Positions 1 to 6,895 of a stretch of 11,957 nucleotides of DNA are shown piece after piece (within the stretch, counting starts at the first letter, position 1; every line of letters starts with the position of its first letter). Location: the NCBI GenBank assembly GCA_002501065.1, contig DLRK01000006.1, forward strand, positions 1-11,957, read 5' to 3'. Source of the DNA: Akkermansiaceae bacterium UBA7890. GTDB taxonomy: Bacteria; Verrucomicrobiota; Verrucomicrobiia; Verrucomicrobiales; Akkermansiaceae. The notes beneath the pieces are model-generated. The model did not search any database. It had not been told where the DNA came from and was given only the letters and a program-made list of their open reading frames with translations. The translations under genes and the position numbers were made by a program.

Positions 1-2010
1 GAAGCGCTCGCCCTCGCAGCGGATACGGATGCTGTTCTCGCGCAGAACCTCCGGCATCAGCTCAGCCGGACCACCGGTCTGCTGGTGATCCCAGTGCATC
101 AGGGTGTAAATCCCGCAACGGGGTCCGCTCATCGCGATGCTCTGCAGGCGCTTGGCCGCCGTCTCGCTGAAGCTCGAGGGAAAATCCGCAATGACAAGGA
201 AGTGATACTTCTCCGCGATATTGCCCGCCTGCTCGTTGTAGTCAGTAATGGTCTCGTATTCATTGCGGAGATACATCTGGATCACTTTCTCGATGTGCTC
301 GTTGAGCTCACCCAGCTTCTCCTCGATCTGCCCCCGCTGCGTCCAGATCCTCCCGTTGATCACACTATCCTCGTAATCCGCCAGATGCATGATCCCCGCG
401 AAGTTTTCCCCCAGCCCAACCGGATCGATGACGGTGAAATTCAGTTTGCCCGGCGGGGTGGTGGCCAGCAGGCGCAGGATGATGTTGTTGAGCGCCCCAA
501 GCACCGTTTCGCGTCCCGACCCGTCAGTCTCGAAAAGCAGCGATCCGTCGTGGGGCAGTTGCAGGGCCATGGGAACTTCGATCGCTCTCGCATCCGGAAG
601 GCTCAGGTTGACCTCCTCTGCCAGCGTATTCCCGGCCACGGAGACCCGCCCGAAGCGCGCCACATCGTGCAACTCAGCGGAGGGCTGCCAATGCTCAATA
701 TAATCCTGCTCCCACGGCGGGGAGAGGGGCGCCAACGACTCCGCCATCGCTCCGGCCTCCTGGTAGATTGACTGCACCCGCGTGGTCCACTCCGCCTCCA
801 TTTCGTTTCGAGTCGCCCCGTAGGTCGCTTCTACTTCCCCCACCACCGCGTCGTGTTCCGCCTGCAGGCTGGCGATACGATCAGCAGTTCCCTGCCGTAA
901 TTCCTCCAGACGCCCTTCGTGAAGTGAATTTAACGGGCTCACGATACGATCGCGCATCTCATCATTTCTGGCCCGGACACGCCGGTATTTTTCCTCAATC
1001 CTGCCTCCGCCCTCTTCCCGCAGTTTGCTTGCAGCCTCATCGGCCTGCACCCACCGGTTCTCCCCCGCGGCCTCCTCGGCAATCAGGTGCTCCTGCTCCT
1101 CCTGGAAGCGCTGCGCAATCCGCTCCGAACAGACGACCCAGGCACGCCTTGTCCTCTCAATCTGCTTCGCCACCGCCCCGGCTGCCGGCTCTGCCCCTCC
1201 GCCGGTGGTGAATTGCAGCACGAAAATGAGGAGAACGGTACCACCGGCCACTCCACCAGCCAGCGACCAGACCGCTTCTCCTTCCACCCAGAAGTTGGAG
1301 AGATAGATGGCGGCACCCCATCCCAGAATCAGCAACAGCCACCAGGGAAAAAAGCTCAGCAATCGCGCCAGACCGTTTTTCCTGAAGGCGGCCAGCTTTT
1401 CTTCTCCCTCCGCAATTCCCTTCCGCACGCGTTCCAGGAAATCCGGCGTCTGTCCGGAGGTGTCCGACTCGCCCACCTCGAGGGATTCTCCATAGGCCGG
1501 CTTGAGCTTCTTCTGGAAGCGCGGGTAGCCGCGCATCGCACCAATGCTCTTCCGCTGCAACTTCTGGAGGTTCTGTTTTTCCTGCTCCAGCTCGGCATGC
1601 AACCCCTGGTACATTCCGGTCAGCTTTTCCAGAGACCGTTCCCGCGTGACCTTGTCGGTCACGGCCCGGACCTGCAGATCGGAGGCCGTCTTGCCCTTCA
1701 GTTCTTCAGCCCGCCGGGACAACAGACGTTTGCTGGCTGGAAGCGCGAGCTCAATCCACTCCGCCCTCGCCGCGTGACGGGTTTCGGCATGCTCCTTCTC
1801 GTCGACCGAACGTGCCTCCGCCGCCGTGATGGCCTCCTCCAGCAGTTCCTTTTCCTTCTCGCATCCCTGCTCAAAGGCCCGCTTGGCGGCAAAGCTCCTG
1901 GTGCGTCGCTGCTTGGCAGCCGCCTCCTCGCGCTCCGAAAACTCCCCGATCGCCCCCGCCAGTCCGTTGGCGAGCTCCAATCCTCTGCTGACTCCAAGTC
2001 TAGTCCTCAC
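1..2010 (-). CDS. FtsK/SpoIIIE-type ATPase of a type VII-like secretion locus (N-terminal part, runs off left edge)
   Basis: An open minus-strand frame runs without a stop from about 2010 to base 1, giving about 670 residues; the C-terminus is outside the window. Residues 1-215 and 270-440 are charged and coiled-coil-like. Between them lie two hydrophobic segments, about 220-240 (rich in W, L, I) and 247-267, so the protein is probably an inner-membrane hairpin with cytoplasmic coils. From about 474 an FtsK-like ATPase domain begins. It has a P-loop-like G497-S-G-R500-E where GKS/T would be expected, then VIDPVGLGENFAG (D529), and a Walker-B-like VIADFP (D609). In FtsK/EssC/EccC proteins such domains power substrate export or DNA movement; the neighbouring WXG-like genes favour secretion. 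The start is uncertain: GTG at 2010 overlaps the upstream gene by 11 bases, TTG at 1980 is an alternative, and the first in-frame ATG is at 1614. The frame and family are firm; the role is inferred. Confidence 0.88.
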   Translation of the reverse strand, partial: MRTRLGVSRGLELANGLAGAIGEFSEREEAAAKQRRTRSFAAKRAFEQGCEKEKELLEEAITAAEARSVDEKEHAETRHAARAEWIELALPASKRLLSRRAEELKGKTASDLQVRAVTDKVTRERSLEKLTGMYQGLHAELEQEKQNLQKLQRKSIGAMRGYPRFQKKLKPAYGESLEVGESDTSGQTPDFLERVRKGIAEGEEKLAAFRKNGLARLLSFFPWWLLLILGWGAAIYLSNFWVEGEAVWSLAGGVAGGTVLLIFVLQFTTGGGAEPAAGAVAKQIERTRRAWVVCSERIAQRFQEEQEHLIAEEAAGENRWVQADEAASKLREEGGGRIEEKYRRVRARNDEMRDRIVSPLNSLHEGRLEELRQGTADRIASLQAEHDAVVGEVEATYGATRNEMEAEWTTRVQSIYQEAGAMAESLAPLSPPWEQDYIEHWQPSAELHDVARFGRVSVAGNTLAEEVNLSLPDARAIEVPMALQLPHDGSLLFETDGSGRETVLGALNNIILRLLATTPPGKLNFTVIDPVGLGENFAGIMHLADYEDSVINGRIWTQRGQIEEKLGELNEHIEKVIQMYLRNEYETITDYNEQAGNIAEKYHFLVIADFPSSFSETAAKRLQSIAMSGPRCGIYTLMHWDHQQTGGPAELMPEVLRENSIRIRCEGERF

Positions 2011-2215
2011 AATCGCGCCGGGCTCTGGTTAGAATCTTGTCGATCTCCTCGATCACCCGGATGGCTGCCGAGATATCGTCGGGAAGGGTTTCTATAAAGT
2101 CCTTTTCGAACTCTCTCTGCCTGCTGTCACGCCAATGGGTCTTCACCTGGTCCCAGCTCTGCAGGATGGCCTTGGTGGATTTGGTGAGTTTCACCGCACT
2201 CGCTCTCGCGCTCAT
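2000..2215 (-). CDS. 71-residue WXG100-like small helical protein
   Basis: A short, mostly helical protein of 71 residues. A central W28-R-D30 is followed by F36 and F40, and then by a second predicted helix ending in a charged tail (RARRDCED). The W-x-D-x5-F-x3-F spacing is identical to that of the 90-residue protein two genes upstream, so the two are probably paralogues or partners. WXG100 proteins are small helical hairpins that often dimerise and are exported by, or associate with, an FtsK-type ATPase. The strict W-x-G is absent here (W-R-D). Its ATG overlaps the stop of the 189-residue gene (ATGA), and its stop lies inside the 5' end of the FtsK gene, which indicates translational coupling. 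The helix before the Trp is short, so the hairpin may be asymmetric. Family placement is inferred from pattern and context. Confidence 0.75.
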   Translation of the reverse strand: MSARASAVKLTKSTKAILQSWDQVKTHWRDSRQREFEKDFIETLPDDISAAIRVIEEIDKILTRARRDCED

Positions 2216-2781
2216 GCCGCCCCCCCTTCCTCTGCAGCAGCCCCGCTCTCCGTCCTCTCCCCTTCCTTCTCTTCCTCCACAGCCGGTCCGTCACTCCCTC
2301 CGCCCTCCGGGGCGATGCGGGCGTAATCGTCGAGGGTCCGCTCCGCCTGCGCAAGGGAGGAGACCGCCTTGGGCAGATCATGGGACGCAAAGTGCTGCAT
2401 GCCATCCAGCTTCTTGATCAGGGGCTCGACCAGGCTATCGTAATTGCGAATCCACTTCTGCAGGGCCTTGCCCCGCTCCTCCGTCTCCCTGACCATGCGC
2501 CGGAGCCGCGTAACCGCCATCTGCCGTGCCGCGCTGTGGCTCGTCATGGCGCTGAGACGCGAGGTGAACAACTCGGACTCCGCCTGCTCCAGTTGCTTAC
2601 GCAGACGCTTGAGCTGCCCACCCCAGTGGGCCCGTTGATCCACCTGCAACCACGTCCGCATGCGGCGCACTTCATCACGCACCTCATCCAGGGCATTCCC
2701 CACCGAGCCCATGTAGATGACAAGGCTCGCGCGGAATGCGGTGAGTGCGTCAACTGATGTGACCTTGGCCTGCCGGTCCAT
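2212..2781 (-). CDS. 189-residue coiled-coil protein of the WXG/FtsK locus, unknown function
   Basis: A soluble, highly helical protein with no signal peptide or membrane segment. Residues 1-155 read as long amphipathic helices rich in R, E, Q and L, with a conserved-looking core around RTWLQVDQRAHW (42-53). W53-G-G makes a literal W-x-G, though in helix-rich sequence this could be chance. The tail from about 158 to 189 is Gly/Glu/Ala-rich, acidic and probably disordered. The gene lies 22 bases downstream of the 90-residue WXG-like gene and overlaps the next gene by four bases, so it is almost certainly co-transcribed and co-functional with both. Its length and helical-bundle look would suit a chaperone, structural adaptor or larger substrate of a type VII-like machine. 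I recognise no named domain. The CDS is well supported by operon packing and amphipathic periodicity; its function is unknown. Confidence 0.8.
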   Translation of the reverse strand: MDRQAKVTSVDALTAFRASLVIYMGSVGNALDEVRDEVRRMRTWLQVDQRAHWGGQLKRLRKQLEQAESELFTSRLSAMTSHSAARQMAVTRLRRMVRETEERGKALQKWIRNYDSLVEPLIKKLDGMQHFASHDLPKAVSSLAQAERTLDDYARIAPEGGGSDGPAVEEEKEGERTESGAAAEEGGAA

Positions 2782-2803
2782 GCAAAAAGGGGTGACGACC
2801 TGC

Positions 2804-3076
2804 CTAACGCTGGTCGAGATATTCCTCGATCCGCTGCGCCTTGCGCAACAGGAAGGGCGTGTGTTTCTCGGAGATTTCGATGAACTTCTTCATCGCCTTC
2901 ATCGTTCCGACAAACTCTTCCGCGAATTTCTGGTTCTCCTGGTCTTTCCAGGTATCCCCCAGAGCAGTGAACCGGGACTGCAGGGACGAGGCCTTCACCT
3001 GGAGTTCATCATTGAATCGTTTCAGTTCCTTGGCGAACCGCCGGACTTCATCCGGATCCATTATTGCCTGGGCCAT
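2804..3076 (-). CDS. WXG100-like protein, type VII secretion-like substrate or partner
   Basis: A 90-residue protein, close to the canonical ~100-residue WXG100 length. It has two amphipathic helices (about 8-38 and 46-88) separated by a turn, G40-D-T-W43-K-D45, which is where WXG100 proteins carry W-x-G. F51 and F55 follow at W+8 and W+12. There is no signal peptide, as expected for this family. It is the first gene of the unit that continues into the 189-residue protein, the 71-residue WXG-like protein and the FtsK ATPase. In established type VII systems such proteins form helical-hairpin dimers recognised by the ATPase. The actinobacterial C-terminal YxxxD/E export signal is not evident; the end reads EEYLDQR. 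The ATG at 3076 has no clear Shine-Dalgarno; Met6 is an alternative start. Family assignment rests on length, motif position and context. Confidence 0.82.
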   Translation of the reverse strand: MAQAIMDPDEVRRFAKELKRFNDELQVKASSLQSRFTALGDTWKDQENQKFAEEFVGTMKAMKKFIEISEKHTPFLLRKAQRIEEYLDQR

Positions 3077-3130
3077 AGCTGTGTTCGAATTCTGAGATCA
3101 CCCCCTGCGACCGGCAAGGACAGATCTCCA

Positions 3131-3157
3131 CGAATATCAGTGAAACCCTGCCTCAAA
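3131..3157 (-). promoter_or_regulatory. possible promoter of the WXG/FtsK unit
   Basis: In the 123-base gap before the first WXG-like gene there is a locally AT-richer stretch. On the minus strand it contains a TG-extended -10-like element, TGATATTCG (3139-3131), and a poor -35-like TTTGAG 15 bases upstream. The match is weak and the call rests mainly on position. Read-through from the dehydrogenase gene is equally possible, because no convincing terminator separates them. Confidence 0.2.
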
Positions 3158-3199
3158 GAGAAAGTTTCCTTAAAGATGCCCGATCCCCAGGGCGCAGAG

Positions 3200-5962
3200 T
3201 CACTGCCCGTCACCTCTAAGGTAGGCCAGCAGGCTGGCCATCTCCTGCAGACTCAGTCCGCTCTCAAGCCCGGTCGGCATGAGGGAACGATTCAGGTTCA
3301 CCAGCCTCGCGATCTTCTTCCGCGCGATCTTGCGCGAGGTGCCGTCGGCGAACCAAAGGGTCAACTCGGCGGCATTCTCCTCCGAAATCACACCCGCCAG
3401 CATTGCCCCATCCTGCAGGTGGATCTCCCACAGGGAATACTGCGGAGCAACTTCGCGGTCCGGCGCAAGAAGGTTTTCCAGCAGCATGGGAGCACCCTTG
3501 TTGCGCAGAGTCGCAAGATCCGGTCCCGCTCCACTCTGTCCGCTTCTGTGACAAAGGGCACAACGCTGCCCGAAGAGGACCTTCCCCTCCCTGCCGTCAC
3601 CCTCCAGCCTGAGAGCCGGCCGGTAATGCGCCGTGGCCTCATTCCGTGTCAGGACCTTCTCCTCCCCGAAAATCGCTACCGCCCGCTCGCTCAATTTCTG
3701 ATCGAGGTGGGAACGCAGACCCCGTTGCTGCTGGATCCCGACCTCGCTTGCTGCCAACCGCTTCTCTTCGATGGCGGAGAGAACCGTAGCCGCCGACATC
3801 CTGGTCAGCAGACTCCCCCTCGCCCGCACCGGAATCTCCTCCCACTGGTCCAGGGCCATCCCCTCCCACTCACTGGCCGGCCGGCGCAACAGTGCCGGGA
3901 AAGCGGAATTCTCCCCTTCACCCTCCACCACCCACGCCAACAGATCCCCCGAACCGGTCTCAGGATGATTTGCCAGTATCCACCGGGCCGCGTCCCGTTG
4001 CGCACCCGGCGGTTCTCCCTTTCCCATCTTCTCCCGCGCCTGGACAACCAACGCCCGGGCCATGGGATGATCACTGGCAACCCCGGCATCCCGCAGGAGC
4101 CTCACTGCCCGGGAAAAGTCATCCTGCCCGCCAACCAGTTCCGCCAGGACTCCATGGATCCTGGCGGCAGCCAGGGCCACCCGTCTCATCCAGGGATCTT
4201 CCCGGGCCGTCTCCAGAAACCGCCCGAGCACCCCCACGGTCACCTCTTCCCCGGGATCGAGCGTTCGCAGGACCGCTTCAAAGCGCACACCGTGATCAAC
4301 ATCCCGCGACCAGGCCTCCAGGCGATCGGCGTCCACCTCCCTCCACATCCGCACCAGCTGCCGACGCACTTCGGGACTGGATTCACCCGTCCACAACTGC
4401 TGGGTCTCCTCGTCCGTCAGTGGCTGGAGCCTTGCCAGGAGGCGGAGCGCCTGCGTCCGCACCCGCGGGTCCCGCATCCGGTCCCGTGCCAACCCGGCCA
4501 CCAGCCCGACCGCATCCTGCGCTTTCCGTTCCAGCAGGAGACGCATGGCGGTGTCACGCTCCCAACCGTTGCCGCTTTCCAGCAACTTCACCAGGCCGTC
4601 TGCCGTCAACCGGGACCGCTCCGCAGGGGCAGTGGTCCTGAAATCTTCCGGAACCACCCGCCAGATCCGCCCCCGGTCCGTCCCGCTGTAGAGATCGAGG
4701 TGTTTCTTGATGGACTCCGGAATCGACCAGGGATGCTCGATGGTTTCACGGTACATATCCACCACGTAGAGTGCTCCGTCCGGACCATTGGCGCACTGCA
4801 CCGGACGGAACCAGTTGTCACTGGAGGCCAGGAATTCCGACCTTTTCAGCTGATCCGGCCTCCGCGCCACCGGCTGCACCCGGTCCTTCGGAAACTCGAT
4901 CAACTTCTGGTGCACCAGGTTGCTGCCCACGTCCCCTACGAAAACAGTTCCCTGCTGGTCCCTGTCGAAGGCATCTCCACGATACACCGTCAATCCGCTC
5001 GCCGAGGTAAAGTATCCAGCCGCCCGACCTCCTCCCTCCACTGGTCCCCTCACCATGCCCTGCACCCTCCACCGCGTCCGCACCACCCGCCACGGTTCCA
5101 CTCCGCTGATTCGGTAGACCTCCGCCGCTCCCCCGTCGACCGGGATCCCCACCAGGGGATGAGGCAACCCACCCGTCCGATTCCACGGCCATGAGTAGAT
5201 CACCGCCATGAGATGCCGGCTGTTGCTGCAGACATAACGTCGCCCGAAGTCGTCGAAGGTCAGCCCGAACTGCGCCGTTCCCGACTCCGGGCGCAGGATG
5301 AGCGCCTCCGGGTCGAAGGAAAAATCCGATCCCCGGAGATCCATTCCCCCGCTCTTTTCCGACTCCATCCTTACCGTTCCCGCGTTCGAGGCGGTGGAGC
5401 CGTAAATCCGCCCGTCCGGTCCCCATTGCAGGTTATTGACCAGGGCCTGCATGTTGAGGCGATCCAGGCCAGCGCCGAATCCGGTAAAGACAGTCCTGCG
5501 TTCCTCGGCCACTCCGTCCCGGTCATGGTCACCAAGATAAAGAATGTCCGGTGAGGCCGTGACGAAGACACCTCCCTTCCAGCAAACCACCCCGGTGGGC
5601 CACTTCAGATTGTCTGCAAATACAGTGGCATGTTCGTAGCGACCATCCCGGTCACGATCCTCAAGAAGCCGGATCCGACCCAGGGCCTGCTCCCGGCGTT
5701 CGGGGTAACCCCGCATCTCAGCCACGAAGAGCCGCCCATCCTCATCGAAGGCGATTGCCACCGGATCGACCACCTGCGGTTCGCAGGCAGCAACTTCAAT
5801 CCGGAAGCCCGGCGCGAGCTGGAAGGACGCCGCCGCAGCCGCTGGATCCAGGGGGGCAATACGCGGCAATTCGGCGGGGTCGGGCTCGGGTTCGCCCGCA
5901 TCCACGACCCTGCCCGCAAGAAGCACAACCAGGACGAGAGAGGACCAGAATTTCGTGAGCAT
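3200..5962 (-). CDS. PVC-type membrane-bound dehydrogenase with HEAT-like region and C-terminal c-type heme domain
   Basis: A 920-residue secreted protein. The ATG at 5962 was chosen, not the longer frame to 6295, because a strong GGAAGGAG lies seven bases upstream and the product then begins with a signal peptide (hydrophobic 7-18, probable cleavage after VVDA, residue 22). Residues about 45-430 form the propeller-like N-terminal domain typical of Pirellula/Verrucomicrobium dehydrogenase-like proteins, with D-rich loops DRDRDGRYE (102-110) and DHDRDGVAE (145-153) and the motif WPTGVVCWKGGVFV. A helical, HEAT-repeat-like stretch follows (about 470-640). The end carries C801-A-L-C804-H805 and the downstream LxxGxI...RKIARKKI...LMPTGLE pattern of the family's putative heme-binding domain. 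It probably acts in the periplasm, oxidising a sugar or alcohol and passing electrons to heme; the substrate is unknown. It is divergent from the sugar-enzyme cluster, which suggests but does not prove a shared role. Confidence 0.93.
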   Translation of the reverse strand: MLTKFWSSLVLVVLLAGRVVDAGEPEPDPAELPRIAPLDPAAAAASFQLAPGFRIEVAACEPQVVDPVAIAFDEDGRLFVAEMRGYPERREQALGRIRLLEDRDRDGRYEHATVFADNLKWPTGVVCWKGGVFVTASPDILYLGDHDRDGVAEERRTVFTGFGAGLDRLNMQALVNNLQWGPDGRIYGSTASNAGTVRMESEKSGGMDLRGSDFSFDPEALILRPESGTAQFGLTFDDFGRRYVCSNSRHLMAVIYSWPWNRTGGLPHPLVGIPVDGGAAEVYRISGVEPWRVVRTRWRVQGMVRGPVEGGGRAAGYFTSASGLTVYRGDAFDRDQQGTVFVGDVGSNLVHQKLIEFPKDRVQPVARRPDQLKRSEFLASSDNWFRPVQCANGPDGALYVVDMYRETIEHPWSIPESIKKHLDLYSGTDRGRIWRVVPEDFRTTAPAERSRLTADGLVKLLESGNGWERDTAMRLLLERKAQDAVGLVAGLARDRMRDPRVRTQALRLLARLQPLTDEETQQLWTGESSPEVRRQLVRMWREVDADRLEAWSRDVDHGVRFEAVLRTLDPGEEVTVGVLGRFLETAREDPWMRRVALAAARIHGVLAELVGGQDDFSRAVRLLRDAGVASDHPMARALVVQAREKMGKGEPPGAQRDAARWILANHPETGSGDLLAWVVEGEGENSAFPALLRRPASEWEGMALDQWEEIPVRARGSLLTRMSAATVLSAIEEKRLAASEVGIQQQRGLRSHLDQKLSERAVAIFGEEKVLTRNEATAHYRPALRLEGDGREGKVLFGQRCALCHRSGQSGAGPDLATLRNKGAPMLLENLLAPDREVAPQYSLWEIHLQDGAMLAGVISEENAAELTLWFADGTSRKIARKKIARLVNLNRSLMPTGLESGLSLQEMASLLAYLRGDGQ

Positions 5963-5969
5963 GGGGAAT

Positions 5970-5977
5970 CTCCTTCC
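5970..5977 (-). promoter_or_regulatory. strong Shine-Dalgarno deciding the dehydrogenase start
   Basis: The minus strand reads GGAAGGAG seven bases before the ATG at 5962. It is the only textbook ribosome binding site in the window, and it settles the start against the 111-residue longer reading frame. Confidence 0.85.
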
Positions 5978-6019
5978 CGGACGGGGCAACAGGAGCACGA
6001 ATTGCAGGCCTTGACTACC

Positions 6020-6025
6020 ATTATC
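6020..6025 (-). promoter_or_regulatory. possible -10 element for the dehydrogenase gene
   Basis: GATAAT on the minus strand matches the -10 consensus at five of six positions and would give a leader of about 50 bases to the ATG at 5962. No good -35 is present 16-18 bases upstream, so this is only a candidate. The overlapping 8-base palindrome ATCGCGAT (6023-6030) could be an operator half or chance. Confidence 0.3.
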
Positions 6026-6185
6026 GCGATTCCCTGCCGTCCCCGACATCTCCCCCGGAAACCGCTCCCCCACTCCAGCACCGGCATGGCTCTCTGCCAT
6101 CCGTTCCGAACATCCTGAGGACAAGTCCCCCTGCTCTCTGGACCTTTGACTTTCCCGCCTGCGAACTCTAGAGCTACCACTGCCC

Positions 6186-6872
6186 ATGCATAAACCCACC
6201 GTCCAGATTTCCCTCGATGTCATCGACCTCGATGAGGCAATTGACACCGCCGCCATGGCCCTGCGGGCCGGCGTGGACTGGCTGGAAGCGGGCACCCCGC
6301 TTCTCCTCGCTCACGGCCTGCACTCCGTCAGCGCGCTCCGCGAGAACTTCCCCGAGGCTCCCATCGTGGCCGACCTGAAAACGATGGACGGAGGTTACCT
6401 GGAAGCGGAGATGATGGCCAAGGCCGGCGCCACTCACGTGGTGGTCATGGCCCGGGCCCACGAGGAAACCGTCAAGTGTGTGGTCCAGTGCGGGATGGAC
6501 TACGGGGTGGGGGTCATGGGTGACAACCTGGGTTGTCCCGACATGGTGGAGGGTGCCAGGAAACTTGAGGATCTCGGCTGCGGCTACATCGTCCACCACA
6601 TCGGCTATGACGAACGCCGTGGCATTGCCGCGGCCGGCAACCGCATGCCCAGCCCGCTCGACCAGTTGAAAGAGGTGGTGGGAGCCGTTTCCGTGCCCGT
6701 CCAGGCGGTGGGCGGGTTGTCCATCGAGCAGGCCGTGGCCTGTCCCTCCTACGGCGCACCCCTCGTCGTCCTGGGAGCACCCCTCACCATCGACGCCGAC
6801 TCCTTCCAGACCGCCTCCGGGGATGTGGAAGCTTCCCTGAAAATGATCTGTGACCAGGTGCACAGCACCTGA
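6186..6872 (+). CDS. HUMPS/KGPDC-family (beta/alpha)8 enzyme: hexulose-6-phosphate synthase or 3-keto-L-gulonate-6-phosphate decarboxylase-like
   Basis: A 228-residue single-domain TIM barrel of the OMP decarboxylase superfamily, of typical length. The diagnostic D63-L-K65-T-M-D68 metal/catalytic motif is intact. It is preceded by D11 on strand 1 and by E34-A-G-T-P on strand 2, and followed by AKAGATHVVVMA (78-89), H137-H-I-G-Y-D142 and the phosphate-binding AVGGL (174-178). In this superfamily the motif stabilises a 1,2-enediolate; members either fix formaldehyde on ribulose 5-phosphate or decarboxylate 3-keto-gulonate 6-phosphate. ADLKTMDGG looks closer to hexulose-6-phosphate synthases, but the usual HxGxDxQ is HIGYDER here. 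It is the first gene of a plus-strand cluster with an SDR and an isomerase-like barrel. No hexuloisomerase is nearby, so a formaldehyde-fixing role is not supported by context. The exact substrate cannot be settled. Confidence 0.88.
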   Translation: MHKPTVQISLDVIDLDEAIDTAAMALRAGVDWLEAGTPLLLAHGLHSVSALRENFPEAPIVADLKTMDGGYLEAEMMAKAGATHVVVMARAHEETVKCVVQCGMDYGVGVMGDNLGCPDMVEGARKLEDLGCGYIVHHIGYDERRGIAAAGNRMPSPLDQLKEVVGAVSVPVQAVGGLSIEQAVACPSYGAPLVVLGAPLTIDADSFQTASGDVEASLKMICDQVHST

Positions 6873-6895
6873 ATTCGTTAATCCAGCAACTCACC

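Larger units (their letters stand above)
5963..6185. other. divergent intergenic region between the dehydrogenase and the sugar-enzyme cluster
   Basis: These 223 bases separate two oppositely transcribed units, so promoters for both should lie here. For the plus strand, TTGACT (6146-6151) resembles a -35, but the matching -10 (TAGAGC, 6169-6174) is poor and would leave a leader of only a few bases. For the minus strand see the GATAAT candidate. No gene is seen: a long frame extending into this region is upstream read-through of the dehydrogenase frame without a credible start. Confidence 0.5.

Noticed and set aside
85..771. 228-codon plus-strand frame at the left edge
   Set aside because: It is antisense to the FtsK-like ATPase domain, whose motifs VIDPVG and VIADFP are read on the minus strand. 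It is a shadow.
1087..2097. 336-codon open frame on the plus strand
   Set aside because: It lies opposite the FtsK-type ATPase coiled-coil and TM region, shows no domain, and crosses gene boundaries of the minus-strand unit.
3173..3193. possible rho-independent terminator after the dehydrogenase
   Set aside because: Only a four-base GCCC/GGGC stem with an eight-base loop and a short interrupted T run; too weak to call.
2717..5194. 825-codon open frame on the plus strand
   Set aside because: It is antisense to the WXG-like gene and most of the dehydrogenase, both well supported. Its product is Pro/Arg/His-rich with no recognisable domain, as expected for a high-GC shadow frame.
5963..6295. 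111-residue N-terminal extension of the dehydrogenase
   Set aside because: It would overlap the start of the divergent HPS-like gene and bury the signal peptide. The ATG at 5962 has a strong ribosome binding site.
6174..6863. 229-codon minus-strand frame opposite the HPS-like gene
   Set aside because: Gly/His/Val-rich antisense translation of a gene with an intact DxKxxD active site; a mirror artefact of codon bias.
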